From: Nymphaea colorata
Lineage: Eukaryota; Streptophyta; Magnoliopsida; Nymphaeales; Nymphaeaceae
Assembly (NCBI RefSeq): GCF_008831285.2
Contig: NC_045144.1
Location: forward strand, 16,047,858 to 16,111,857
Reading direction: 5' to 3'
DNA length: 64,000 bases
The position numbers and the translations under genes were made by a program. Below are positions 45,841 to 55,845 of this stretch, one piece after another (within the stretch, counting starts at the first letter, position 1; each line of letters starts with the position of its first letter). The notes under the pieces were generated by a model. That model searched no databases, was not told where the DNA came from, and saw only the letters and a list, made by a program, of their open reading frames with translations.

Positions 45841-47013
45841 CTTTATTTCCATAAAGTTATTGTGGACCTTGTGATGTGACAATTTATGTGACCAAGTACG
45901 AATCTTGGCAAGATGATCTACATGAACAAGGGCCAAGAGAAAACTTGGTCCATTTTGATGGTTTGTTGAGCAAGTATGCACCCATGCACATGTTCTTAGT
46001 TATCTTCCCACTGCTTGGATCAATGGAAGAAGTTTATCTTTCAATCTGTATGAAAGACACATAATAAAATGGCAACCAGTTTTCTCTTGGCCCTTGTTCA
46101 TGTAGATCATGTTGCCAAGATTCGTACTTTCACAAAAGCTTGCTTTATGCACTTGTTTTTTAAAATCAATTTTTGCACCTGTTTGAAAGGCACATAATAA
46201 AATGGCAACCAGTTTTCTCTTGGCCCTTTTTCATGTAGATCGTCTTGCCAAGATTTATTCCATAAAGGAGTCCTCGCACGGATTGAAGGAGTCAGCGCGT
46301 GACACTTTATTTCCATAAAGTTATTATGGACCTCATGATGTGACAATTTATGTGACCAAGTACGAATCTTGACAAAATGATCTACATGAACAAGGGCCAA
46401 GAGAAAACTTGGTCCATTTTGATGGTTTGTTGAGCAAGTATGCACTCATGCACATGTTCGTAGTTATCTTCCCACTGCTTGGATCAATGGAAGAAGTTTA
46501 TCTTTCAATCTGTTTGAAAGGCGCATAATCAAATGGCAACCAATTTTCTCTTGGCCCTTGTTCATGTAGATCATCTTGCCAAGATTCGTACTTTCACAAA
46601 AGCTTTTTTTATGCACTTTCTTTTAAAATTTCTTTATGCACTTGTTTGAAAGGCACATAATAAAAGGGCAACCAGTTTTCTCTTGGCCCTTGTTCATGTA
46701 GATCATCTTGCCAAGATTTATTTATTCACAAAAGTTTTCTTTATGCACTTGTTTTTTAAAATCGATTTTTGCACCCCTTTCGGTGGTTTGAAGGCTGACG
46801 CCAATTAGGTTCTTGCCAAGCATAGGCTAGAAAAAAGGTGAATTAAATAAGAAATCCATGCGTTTCTGCGGGTTGTAGATCATGATATCACAAGCCATTA
46901 TAGACTCACTCACTCTTTGTATGTGATGTTATTTGTCCAACGCAAAACCGCATGCATTAGCGTCTGATGTATACATTGAAGGCACGTTTTGGGTTTAATT
47001 TAAGTGGCCTATG
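45841..47013. repeat. Scrambled array of LTR ends and flanking modules
   Basis: The module starting CTTTATTTCCATAAAGTTAT occurs at 45841 and 46308 (and 52381). Between and after are inverted copies of a roughly 50-bp piece containing GGCAAGATGATCTACATGAA (for example 45906 direct, 46086, 46215, 46543 and 46677 inverted). LTR fragments lie at 46268-46307 and about 46720-46820. From 46838 the left flank of the chromovirus begins, matching 45276-45458. Several rounds of duplication and inversion are implied. No gene. Confidence 0.75.
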
Positions 47014-47018
47014 CTTTA

Positions 47019-47425
47019 TGTTTCTCTGTGTCTAAGAGTCTATACTTCCTTTGCTTATGTTTGTTTATTTATAAGGGAGTACCCTCCCACCGGTCTAAAT
47101 GTCATGTTTTGGGATTCTTTGTTTTAGGTGGTAAGCATGAGAAACTTGTAAGCGGCTTCGGCCATCCTATGTAAGCAAGTTGAGATCACTCTCCTTTCTT
47201 ACCTCTCTCATGATGTATAAGTTTTCCAAGTTGAATACAATGCGAGATTTCTTTATTCACAAAAGCTTTCTTTGTGCACTTGTTTTCCAAAAGCGATCTT
47301 TGCGCCCCTTTTGGTGGTTTGAAGGATGACCAAAAGCAATCTTTGCGCCCCTTTTGGTGGTTTGAAGGATGACGGCAATTAGTTTCTTGCCGTGGTGCAC
47401 AGGCCGAAAGAGACAGCCCATAACA
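47019..47425 (+). mobile_element. 5' LTR of the chromovirus
   Basis: It begins TGTTTCTCTGTGTCTAAG and ends CCCATAACA. It carries a 43-bp tandem duplication (47291-47333 and 47334-47376) that is absent from the other two LTRs, and it lacks 18 bases near its start. No convincing PBS follows at 47426. Confidence 0.75.
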
Positions 47426-47582
47426 ACAAGAATTAGAGCCCTATGTTCGGCTCTATCTGGGGAAGCGATTGGAAAGTCAGTGTAGAACAACACGCCGATG
47501 ATCGTTGATCAAAGATGACGTCCTGGCGACTCAATACAATCTGTGAAGCACCAAGGGAAAGGGAGTAGTCCTGTCTGACCAG

Positions 47583-48600
47583 ATGGGCACATCTTATGGT
47601 CAGGAAGACCTGACCGAGGTGGTGAACAAGACGGTTGCCGACGTAACTACTCATGAAGAGTTGGACAACGCAACCAAGTCCTTCGATGAAATGAAAGACG
47701 ATATGAAGACCATGCGGGTACAAATGGCCGACGTTATGGCCATGAATCGGCCACTTACTGACACAGTGACACATTACAAGTTGAAGTTAAGGAACTTCAG
47801 GTGAAGAACTGCACACTATAGTGACAAGTCTCTGTAGGTGGAGGTGACGATCGACCAACAAGGGTCGATGTTCAGAGGCCAGTAAAATACAACGAAAATC
47901 AGGATAGTTGAGTGTTCGACAATTTTTTATTTCAATTGGAATACTATTTGGACCTTCAAGGTATTGTGGGGGACGACCTTCAGGTCAAAGACTGCGGCTA
48001 TGTTGCTTGAGGGCAATGTTGTAGTGTGGTGGAGAAGAAACCGACTTAACATTCAAAAGGGATATGCACAATACACTTTCGATGATTTTCAGCGAGAGTT
48101 GAGGACTTACTTCATGCCCCCAAATGCAAGTCGACATACCTATTGAATGCTCGGTGAATATTGAAACATACAAAATCCTTGCGAGACTATGTGAGGGCCT
48201 ATCATAGGCTCATATTAGATGTGCCAGATATGCAGGAATAAGATAAATTAGACTGGTTTATTTTGAAGCTTCAGCCGTGGGCACAATCCAAAGTAGAAAT
48301 GTGTAATCCAGAGACTTTGGAAGATGCTTATGTTGTAGCAGAATGCTTGACCGATACCCAGCGTAATTGCTACACTAACACCTTCAAGCCTTCGAAGAAG
48401 CTAGACGATGGAGGAAAGAAAGAAGATCAACGGGAATGTAAAGATGCATCATCGACTTAATATCAAGTAGAGAAGAGAACATTCTTTCGTAAAAATGACA
48501 ATTCTCAAAATGGAGTGTTGAAATGTTGGTTTTTGCAAAGGTAACCACTTAGTCAGGCAATGTCTGAAGCGTCTAATCAAAGACAATCAAGCAAGTTCTT
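47583..48600 (+). pseudogene. Chromovirus gag remnant
   Basis: The N-terminal part (47583-47804) is a helical, charged stretch (ELDNATKSFDEMKDDMKT). Capsid-like sequence follows with stops: VFDNFLFQLEYYLDLQGIV, then SLRDYVRAYHRLILDVPDM and DWFILKLQPWAQSKVEM. This is the usual LTR gag pattern. At about 48526-48565 a CCHC knuckle (C-x2-C-x4-H-x4-C, with FCKGNHLVRQC) is split by a single-base shift. Confidence 0.75.
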
Positions 48601-48733
48601 TAAGGTAATCTGCTAATGCGGCCCAAGGTGAAGAAGGGAAAGGACCAAAGATTGGTACACTTCAACTTCTGAACACCTTAAAAAATGAAGAGAAAGCGAA
48701 GGTGACAGTGACACCTTCCAATGACCTTATGTA

Positions 48734-49864
48734 CCTATAGACACGGGTGCCACGAACAACTTCGTCTTAGATGAGGAGACGAGGAGATTGGACCTCACCC
48801 TTGAGAATGGAGAGTTACGCATGAAGGCGGTGAACTCTGAGGCAAAACTCATCCACAGAGTAGCCCGGGATGCGGTTATGAAAATTGAGAGTTTGTCGGG
48901 AAGAGCCAACTTCTCGGTGGTCCCGATAGATGATTTCCAGATGATCTTAGGCATGAAACTCCTTAGTACAACAAAGATGGTCCTTATGCCGCACTTACAT
49001 AGTATTAGTATCATGGATGAAAAGTTTCCTTGTATGGTTCTAGCAACATCAGTTAAGAAGAATAAGGGCAAGGCCGCAATGATATCCACCCTTCAGTTGA
49101 AAAAAGGCCTGAAGCACGGTGAAGAAATGTACTTGGTGGTAATTAAGAAAGTGACCAACGACTCATCTGGTTTGGTCACAGTGGCTCTAGTGCCTGTCTT
49201 AGAAGAATTCGTAGGAACAATGCTTGCAGAGTTCCCTAGACAGCTACCATCTCGACGGGAGGTGGATCATGCCATAGAACTCATTTTCGGTGCCAAACAC
49301 TCGGCAATGGCACCTTATTAGATGGCCATTGCAAAATTGAGAGAACTTCAACGACAACTAGACGAAATGCTAGCTGGAGGTATAATCAGACCCTCCAAAG
49401 TTCCTTTTGGTGCCCTAGTTTTATTACAAGCAAAACATGATGGTTCCAAAAGGTTATCTGTGGATTATAGGTCGCTGAACAAGGTAACAGTGAAGAACAA
49501 ATCTTCCTTACCTTTAATTGTAGATCTTTTTGATCAGCTAAATGGAGCTCAGGTATTTTCCAAGTTGGACCCCAGATCGGGGTATTGGCAAGTTCGGATT
49601 GTTGACAACGTCGAGCCGAAGACAACTTGTGTCACTCGCTACGGTACCTTTGAATTATTGGTAATGTCGTTCGGGTTGACGATTGTCTCAGCCACTTTTT
49701 TTACTCTAATGAACAAGATATTCTATCTGCACTTAGATAAGATTATGGTAGTCTATCTTGAAGATAGATATTGTAGTGTACAGCAGCTCAATGGGAGATC
49801 ATGTGGAACAGCAGCTCAATGGGAGATCATGTGGAACACCTGTGAACAGTGTTCAAGGTGTTAA
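48734..49864 (+). pseudogene. Chromovirus protease and reverse transcriptase
   Basis: Aspartic protease motif PIDTGATNNFV has its DTG at 48740-48748. The frame continues open into RT with one stop at 49319-49321, in the sequence AMAPY*MAIAKLRELQRQLDE. RT motifs are GGIIRPSKVPFGA, SVDYRSLNKVTVKNK, FSKLDPRSGYWQVRI and VMSFGLTIVSATF. The catalytic box reads YLED (49754-49765) instead of YxDD. Directly after it a 28-29-bp tandem duplication (near 49784-49840) destroys the frame. Confidence 0.85.
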
Positions 49865-50710
49865 AGAAAAATAAACTATATGTGAAGCGCAAGTAATGCT
49901 TATTCGACCAACAGAAAATCAGTTTTCTTGGTCATATTGTAAGAAAAAGTTAGTTGTGAATTAACACAAAAAAAGTGAGGGCTATTCAAGACTGGAAACC
50001 GACAACCAACGTACTAGAGTTGCATTCTTTTTTTGGCTTGGCAAACTACTATCGGCGATTCATTGGGGGTCTTCTTTGATAGTTGCACCTCTCACTGATT
50101 TGCTGCAGAAGAACCGAACTTGGGTTTGAAAAAAACGTGAAGAAGATGCCTTTGAGAAATTGAAGAGGGCCTTGACGGAGGAGCCTGTGCTCAGGTTACC
50201 CGACCACACAAAGAAATTGGAGTCCAGACTGATGCATGAGATTTTGCTATTGGCGGAGTGTTGATGCAGGATGGTCACGCGGTTGCCTTCAAAAGTAGAA
50301 AGCTTAAAGATGCGGAGCGACGGTACTCCGTGCGTGAAAGGGAAATGACAGTCATTATCCACTGTTTACGTACATGAAGGCACTACTTGTTGGGAGCTTA
50401 CTTTGTGGTGAATACTGATGATGTAGCCACAAGCTACGTCCATATTCAAAAGAAGTTGAGCCCGAAGCATGCTCGATGGCAGGAATTCCTTGTGAAATTC
50501 GATTTCGCCTTGGAGTATAAGGTAGGGAGAACAAATGTCGTAACCGATGCACTTAGTCGAAAGGCGGAGTTGGCAGCCACTCGAACAACATCATCTGAAG
50601 CTCAACTAGAGAGTGCTCTTCTCCAGCGGATTCAAGAAGGCATGAAGCATGACCTTGTGGCCAAGCATTCGGTCGTGACAGCTGAAGCGGGGGAAACGCG
50701 ACGATTCTAA
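49865..50710 (+). pseudogene. Chromovirus RT thumb and RNase H
   Basis: Fragments in several frames: LGHI-like sequence near 49930, FFGLANYYRRFI near 50030, then RNase H QTDA*DFAIGGVLMQDGHAV, KDAERRYSVREREMTVI and, in the open frame from 50387, FALEYKVGRTNVVTDALSRK. Order and spacing are normal for Ty3/gypsy. A stop falls directly after the QTDA catalytic-site motif. Confidence 0.8.
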
Positions 50711-51720
50711 TTGCGTGATAGACTTCTGATGGCAAAAGGTGGACGGGTGTTCGTACCTAAATAGGGCAACTTTCGCCAAGAGTTGCTGAAGGAATGTCAT
50801 GACTCGTTGTGGGCTGGCCATCTGGGCCAAGAGCAGACACTGGCGCTCTTCGAACGTGGCTATTCTTGGCCACAGATGCGCGATGATGTTGAAGCATATG
50901 TCAAAACCTGCCTAATTTGCCAGTAAGACAAGGGAACGAATCATAAGACTGTCGGCCACTTGGAGCCTCTTCCTATTCCAGAACGTTCGTGGGAATGCAT
51001 CTCCATGGACTTCATTGTCAGCGTACCCAAAGTTGATGGCTTTAACTCCATCCTTGTGGTTATGGATAGATTTTCAAAGTATGTCACTTTCATCTCAGCC
51101 TTTAAGAAATGTCTTGCAAAGAAGACAGCGGAGTTATTCGTGAAGCATATAGTCAAGCACTAGGGTGTGTCGAAAAACATTGGAAGTGATCGGATTTATT
51201 ATTCTCAACAAGTTTCCACCCGCAAACTAATAAGCAAACTGAATGGATCAACAGATTGTTGGAACAATACCTTCGGCAATATGTCAGCCGAACCAAAAGA
51301 ATTGGGTAAAATTGTTGGATGTTGTTCAATTTTACTACAATTTACAGAAGAGCGAGTCTTCTGAACATAGTCCGTTTGAGATAGCCAGTGGACAATAACC
51401 ATTGATGCCTCATACCTTTGCAGCCCAAGAGAAGGGACGACCCACTTTTGCCTACCAGTTCGTCCGCGAGTGGCAGGAACAGACGGAGATGGCTAAGGCG
51501 TTCTTACATAAAGCCGTCAAAAAGATGAAAAAATTTACAGATCGGAATCGAAGGCCAATGGAATTTCGAGTATGTGATCAAGTCCTCGTGAAGCTCCATA
51601 CTGATCGCACAAGCAACTTCCGTGGTCGACATAAGTCCTTAATCTGCAAGTATGAAGGCCTTTTTACCACCAGACTTTAAGGTGTATTCAGTGTTCAATG
51701 ATTATAACATGAAGCCTTTC
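50711..51720 (+). pseudogene. Chromovirus integrase
   Basis: HHCC finger: H in LLKECHDSLWAGHLG and C in AYVKTCLICQ. The core starts WECISMDFIVSVPKVDGF, with the first Asp of the DDE set, then DRFSKYVTFISAFKKC. The second-Asp region (near 51170-51190) is degraded, and frames change near 51160 and 51400. Later IASGQ-like and DRNRRPMEFRVCDQVLVKLH segments mark the C-terminal part. Confidence 0.8.
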
Positions 51721-51761
51721 TAATTTGATGAGGAAGACCCCAACAGAACTGTCCTGGAACG

Positions 51762-51943
51762 AGACCCGATCATGCAGCGAGCCACACTGATCAAGCGAGC
51801 GGCGGACCGACAGTTGGAAGAAATTCTTCGGCACAAAACAAACTATCTAGGAGAGTCAAAGAAGTACCAAGTGAAGTGGATAGGTGAACAAAACCCAACC
51901 TGGGGGTATGCATTCCACATGAAGCAGCACTACCCACTGTAAG
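51762..51943 (+). pseudogene. Chromodomain at the integrase C-terminus
   Basis: One open stretch ends ADRQLEEILRHKTNYLGESK, KYQVKWIGEQNPTWGYA, then a stop at 51941. The (E)ILRH..Y.VKW.G....TW spacing matches the chromodomain of plant chromoviruses, which in known members binds histone marks and steers integration. The aromatic positions Y and W are present. It lies 55 bases before the PPT-like tract, as expected. Confidence 0.8.
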
Positions 51944-51998
51944 TCAAAGCCTATCATGAAGTTGCTGGTGCCGAGGATGGTGCTTGGTTTGAAGGGGG

Positions 51999-52380
51999 GA
52001 GCTCCCTGTGTCTAAGAGTTTGTACTTCCTTTGCCTATGTTGAGTCTTTTGCTTATTTTTGTTTACTTGTAAGGGAGTATCCTCCCACCGATCTAAGTGT
52101 CATATCTTGAGATTCTTTGTTTTGAGTGGTCGGCATGAAAATCCTATAAGCGGGTTCGGCCATTCTATGTAAGCAAGTTGAGGTCATTTTCTTTTCTTAT
52201 CTTTCTCGTGATATACAAGTTTTCTAAGTTGAATACATTGCGAGATTTATTTATTCACAAAAGCTTTCTTTATGCATTTGTTTTTTAAAATCGATTTTTG
52301 CATCCCTTTCGATGGTTTGAAGGCTGACGACAATTAGGTTCTTACCGTACCGCACGGACTGAAGGAGTCTGTGCGTGACA
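51999..52380 (+). mobile_element. 3' LTR of the chromovirus, 382 bp
   Basis: Same length as the solo LTR at 45459. Its first bases have mutated (GAGCTCCC instead of TGTTTCCC) and it ends GTGCGTGACA before the CTTTA duplication. It is preceded by the purine tract GAAGGGGGGA. Confidence 0.8.
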
Positions 52381-53362
52381 CTTTATTTCCATAAAGTTAT
52401 TGTGGACCTTGTGATGTGACAATTTATGTGACCAAATACGAATCTTTGCAAGATGATCTACAAGAACAAGGGCCAAGAGTAAACTTGGTCCATTTTGATG
52501 GTTTGTTGAGCAAGTATGCACCCATGCACATGTTCTTAATTATCTTCCCACTACTTGGATTAGTGGAAGAAGTTTATCTTTCAATTTGTTTGAAAGGCAC
52601 ATAATAAAATGGCAACCAACTTCTCAACATCGTCATTAGTTTTGGGGTTCTTCTTTTGCCGTTTGATAGCAAGATGTCTATGGAAATTGAATTCACGTAC
52701 TTAGATCGTTTGGCCGTGGAAAAAGTCTTAGGCATTGGTGGAGCCAAAAAATTTAGGTAGGGATCAGGTTAGGTAATTTGTCTTGTATCACCATCAAGAT
52801 TATGTCAACAGGAGATGCAAGAGGGTCATCTGCTACGAGTGATCATACATTGGAAACATAGTTTACCTAATTATAGTAATACTAATCAAATTTTTTAGCA
52901 AAAAAAAATCCATGCCCTTGTGAGTGTGAGTCGCAGTGGGTATCATTGTCACAAGAGACGCATTATTTTCAAAAAAAAATGTGAGAAAATAAAATGCCTT
53001 GTAAAACTTTAAAAAACACATTTTTTAAAAAAAAAACGAAAAACACGTTTGAAACTTGTTTTTTTGGGAGCACATACAGTGTAGTAAGTTGTTTGCTTGT
53101 CTCAATTCTCAAGACCAATTTTAATAAATTTGCTCTTGTATTGAGGCTATATTTGGATGGTACCCTCAAAATAGGCAAAACACTGTTTAAGACATGCTGG
53201 GTTTGTGCCCAAAGATAGGCAAAGGGGTATTTTCAAAACAGAGTGAATACCGCTCGGCCCGATAAGAGTTGGGCTTGGTCAGCCCAACACCTAAAACGTG
53301 AACTTGAGCCCAAATAAAATCAGGTACTTGGTACCTCGGCTTGATGCACCAGCCCTAATAAA

Positions 53363-53558
53363 CATGGGTGGAGCCAAGATTTTTTTTTAGGGGCGAGCCA
53401 AACGATCTGCAGGTCGGGCAAAGAGGAGTGGCAGGTCGGGCCAAGAGGAGCGATGGGTCGGGCCAAATTAAAAAAAATTGATTTTTTTCAGCATAATTTT
53501 TTTTTTCCTAAGCTCACTCGAGCCATGGCCCAGCGGCCCCCTCCTCCCTCCGCCCCTG
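53363..53558. mobile_element. 196-bp hAT-like MITE unique to copy B
   Basis: Flanked by a perfect 8-bp duplication CTAATAAA (53355-53362 and 53559-53566). Ends are CATGGGTGGAGCCAAG and, reversed, CAGGGGCGGAGGGAGG. Copy A shows the empty site AGCCCTAATAAATAACTTG near 24967. No coding capacity. Confidence 0.85.
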
Positions 53559-53692
53559 CTAATAAATAACTTGTTCACCTGATTGAGAGACTACAAAATA
53601 AAAACATCGATCATATTGAATGTCAAATGATTAAGAAATTGCTAAAAGAGAGGGAGGGGAGGAGAAGGAAATTGTTCTTGTTTTGTTCTTGG

Positions 53693-54071
53693 TAAGGCTG
53701 GACATCGGGTCGCGCCACCGCCGTGTACTTGGTACCCGGCCCGACTGTTCGGGGCCCGGGCACAAGAAAAAGGGACCCAATTCAGCTGACTCGTTATTGG
53801 GTTTGCCCGGATGGATCAGATAAGTCCTATTCGGGTTTGATAATTTATTTTAAATTTTTTATTAATTTATATATATATATAATATTTTATTATAATTAAT
53901 TACACATATATATTATTTTATATTTGAAAATATATTTTTAAATTTAATAGAACTGAGCCTGAACTGAGCTTGAGCTCGGGTTTTCTGAGTTGGCCTGAGT
54001 TCTAACCCAGTTTTTGAACGTGAGGCCGCCCTGGCCCGACTTGTTATCGGGCCAGCCGATGCCCAAAATTA
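53693..54071. mobile_element. hAT-like MITE with GC-rich ends, copy in block B
   Basis: Counterpart of 25108-25470. It begins TAAGGCTGGACATCGGG and ends GATGCCCAAAATTA, followed by CATTTTTG (54072-54079). The left flank has decayed. Confidence 0.6.
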
Positions 54072-54465
54072 CATTTTTGTGGTCCCCTCTCACCCCACCA
54101 TTTGGTTAGTGAAATTCGAGAGTGGGCCCCACATTTCGTACTCGACAACGAAGGGTGTTCTTTGTGTCGCTTCTCCACTTACAGTGATCACCACGTCGGA
54201 GACTTTAACCAAAAAGAAAGAAAAGTATCGGGCTTCTTGATCAATGCGTCCTTTGTGGCCCGTTTGCTCTTCTTCATTGTGGATTTGGGGATTTCCATAT
54301 ACCGTAGCTGCTGCCTTGAATGGACTCAGTTGTCAGATTATAATTTGGTTCTTCCTTGCTTCGGCTTCCTACATACTTTTCTTTCCCTTGCCATTCACTT
54401 CCATGGACGTTTCTCGATCATACAGTCTTTCTTCCTATTTGAAGTGTTCACTATTTGCTTCTTGT

Positions 54466-54747
54466 TACTGTTTCCCTTAACCATTTTGCTGCAGTACATC
54501 CACTATTTGGTTTGGTTGAAAGCAAACGGTTGGATGACGAAAAATGGAAAATAAACCGCTTTTGTTTATCTAAGATAGCTGGTTTCCTTCACTTAATAGT
54601 GTGCTGTACTGTTTCCCTTAACCATTTTGCTGCAGTACATCCACTATTTGGTTTGGTTGAAAGCAAACGGTTGGATGACGAAAAATGGAAAATAAACCGC
54701 TTTTGTTTATCTAAGATAGCTGGTTTCCTTCACTTAATAGTGTGCTG
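54466..54747 (+). repeat. 141-bp tandem duplication, identical units
   Basis: Units 54466-54606 and 54607-54747 appear identical by eye. Because 141 is a multiple of three, an open frame (54455-54772) reads the same 47 residues twice (NHFAAVHPLFGLVESKRLDD in each). No protein family is recognised. The perfect identity suggests a recent event or an assembly artefact. Confidence 0.85.
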
Positions 54748-55450
54748 TACAAAGATAAAGAATTTGACGTGATGACTTTGTAGAGACAGAACTACGATGA
54801 CTGTACTGCAAATTCGTAAAGTAGAAGAATAGCCATAGTGTTTTTGTATTGCTTGTATTTTTCCTTGGTAATCCAAATTTTTGTTCCTTCCTCTCGTCTT
54901 TATTCTTTCTCTTTATTCTCATTTCTCCTTAGTGGGGCAGTTCTAATGCTCTGATCTTTGTTTGTTGTCATAAAAGACTTTTGCAGTCTTTTCGTTATTG
55001 CTCATCGAAAAAGGCCTTTCACAGTTTTACTAACTGGGCAATGAATTTGGTAGGCAAAGCACCAAGACCAGAAGTAACTTATTGAAGTCGGCATTTCACA
55101 TTAAAGTAGGCCTTGCAACAATTCGGCGATGAATTTGGTGGGCAATCACCAAGATGACACTAGTTCCTACCAAAAAACAAACATCTCTCTCGAAGGTGTA
55201 ACATTGTACCTTTTGATGCCTCGTATTGGAGACTTCCGGAACCAATTTCTGTGTGGAGATTAAGCAATCACTGGGAGATGTTTGTTTTTCCCACATAAGA
55301 AAACTCAGTACAGTCCTTCTCATGATCGGCTTGATCTTTGCTTAGCTGTGCAACAGGATTAGCTGAAGCGTGAACTCACTATGGAATCTATAAACGACAC
55401 TTAGCTTATTCACCACATTTAGTAGCCTAGCTCGCTTTTGCGTGTTGACC
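54748..55450. other. Upstream region of the SEN2 pseudogene, no other gene seen
   Basis: Single-copy sequence of intron or promoter type. Short open frames on both strands overlap one another and show no domain. AGGATTAGCTGAAG and the bases up to ATG at 55451 could be old 5' UTR. Confidence 0.4.
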
Positions 55451-55845
55451 ATGAGACCAAGATGGAAAGGAAAAGGTTCGGCACAACTTGCCCTTGCTGA
55501 TCCCATGTCCAAAATTGTTTCAAAGTTGCAAAGCTGCACGACAGAATCCAAAAGCTGTGCATCACTGAGCAATGAAGTTGTTCTTTGTGAAGCCAAACCA
55601 GAACAGGCAAAACTGCTGAACCGGGCATGCTTTGGCCGTCCAGTGGCAACAGTTACAAAAGGCAGGCAGTGGTTTCAGTTGGGACTAGAAGAGGCTCTCT
55701 ATCTGAGTAATGCACTCAACTGTCTTACAATTGTCGGAGAAGATGGAAGTCCTAAAGATCCTTAAAATCTTGGAAAATGTATGAAAGATAGGCAGAGCAT
55801 GTTTCCAATGATGTACAAGGCATATTCACATCTCAGGATGTTTCC
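55451..55845 (+). pseudogene. SEN2: tRNA-splicing endonuclease subunit Sen2, truncated
   Basis: In plants Sen2 is a catalytic subunit of the tRNA-splicing endonuclease that cuts introns from pre-tRNA. From ATG 55451 the frame reads MRPRWKGKGSAQLALADPMS, then KIVSKLQS, AKPEQAKLLNRACFGRPVAT and WFQLGLEEALYLSNALNCL, the N-terminal domain of plant Sen2. A TAA at 55763-55765 stops it after 104 residues. The same frame continues as MYKAYSHLRM to about 55840 and then leaves the family, so the C-terminal nuclease domain is missing. Plant family members are more than twice this length. At the truncation a 14-base direct repeat (ATGTTTCCAATGAT at 55799 and 55838) brackets the end. No intron interrupts the coding part. 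It is absent from copies A and C. Non-functional as an endonuclease. Confidence 0.8.

Larger units (their letters stand above)
47019..52380 (+). mobile_element. Ty3/gypsy chromovirus, full length but inactive
   Basis: 5' LTR 47019-47425, gag, protease, RT, RNase H, integrase with chromodomain, PPT-like GAAGGGGGGAG, 3' LTR 51999-52380. It is flanked by the perfect 5-bp duplication CTTTA (47014-47018 and 52381-52385). Block C holds the empty site. Coding is broken by many stops and frameshifts, and the LTRs have diverged by an 18-bp deletion and a 43-bp duplication as well as substitutions, so the insertion is old. Confidence 0.88.

Noticed and set aside
54102-54554. 150-codon open frame with hydrophobic stretches
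   Set aside because: Starts inside duplicated MITE-flanking DNA and runs into the 141-bp tandem repeat; Phe/Leu-rich without a recognised family, and not open in copy C.
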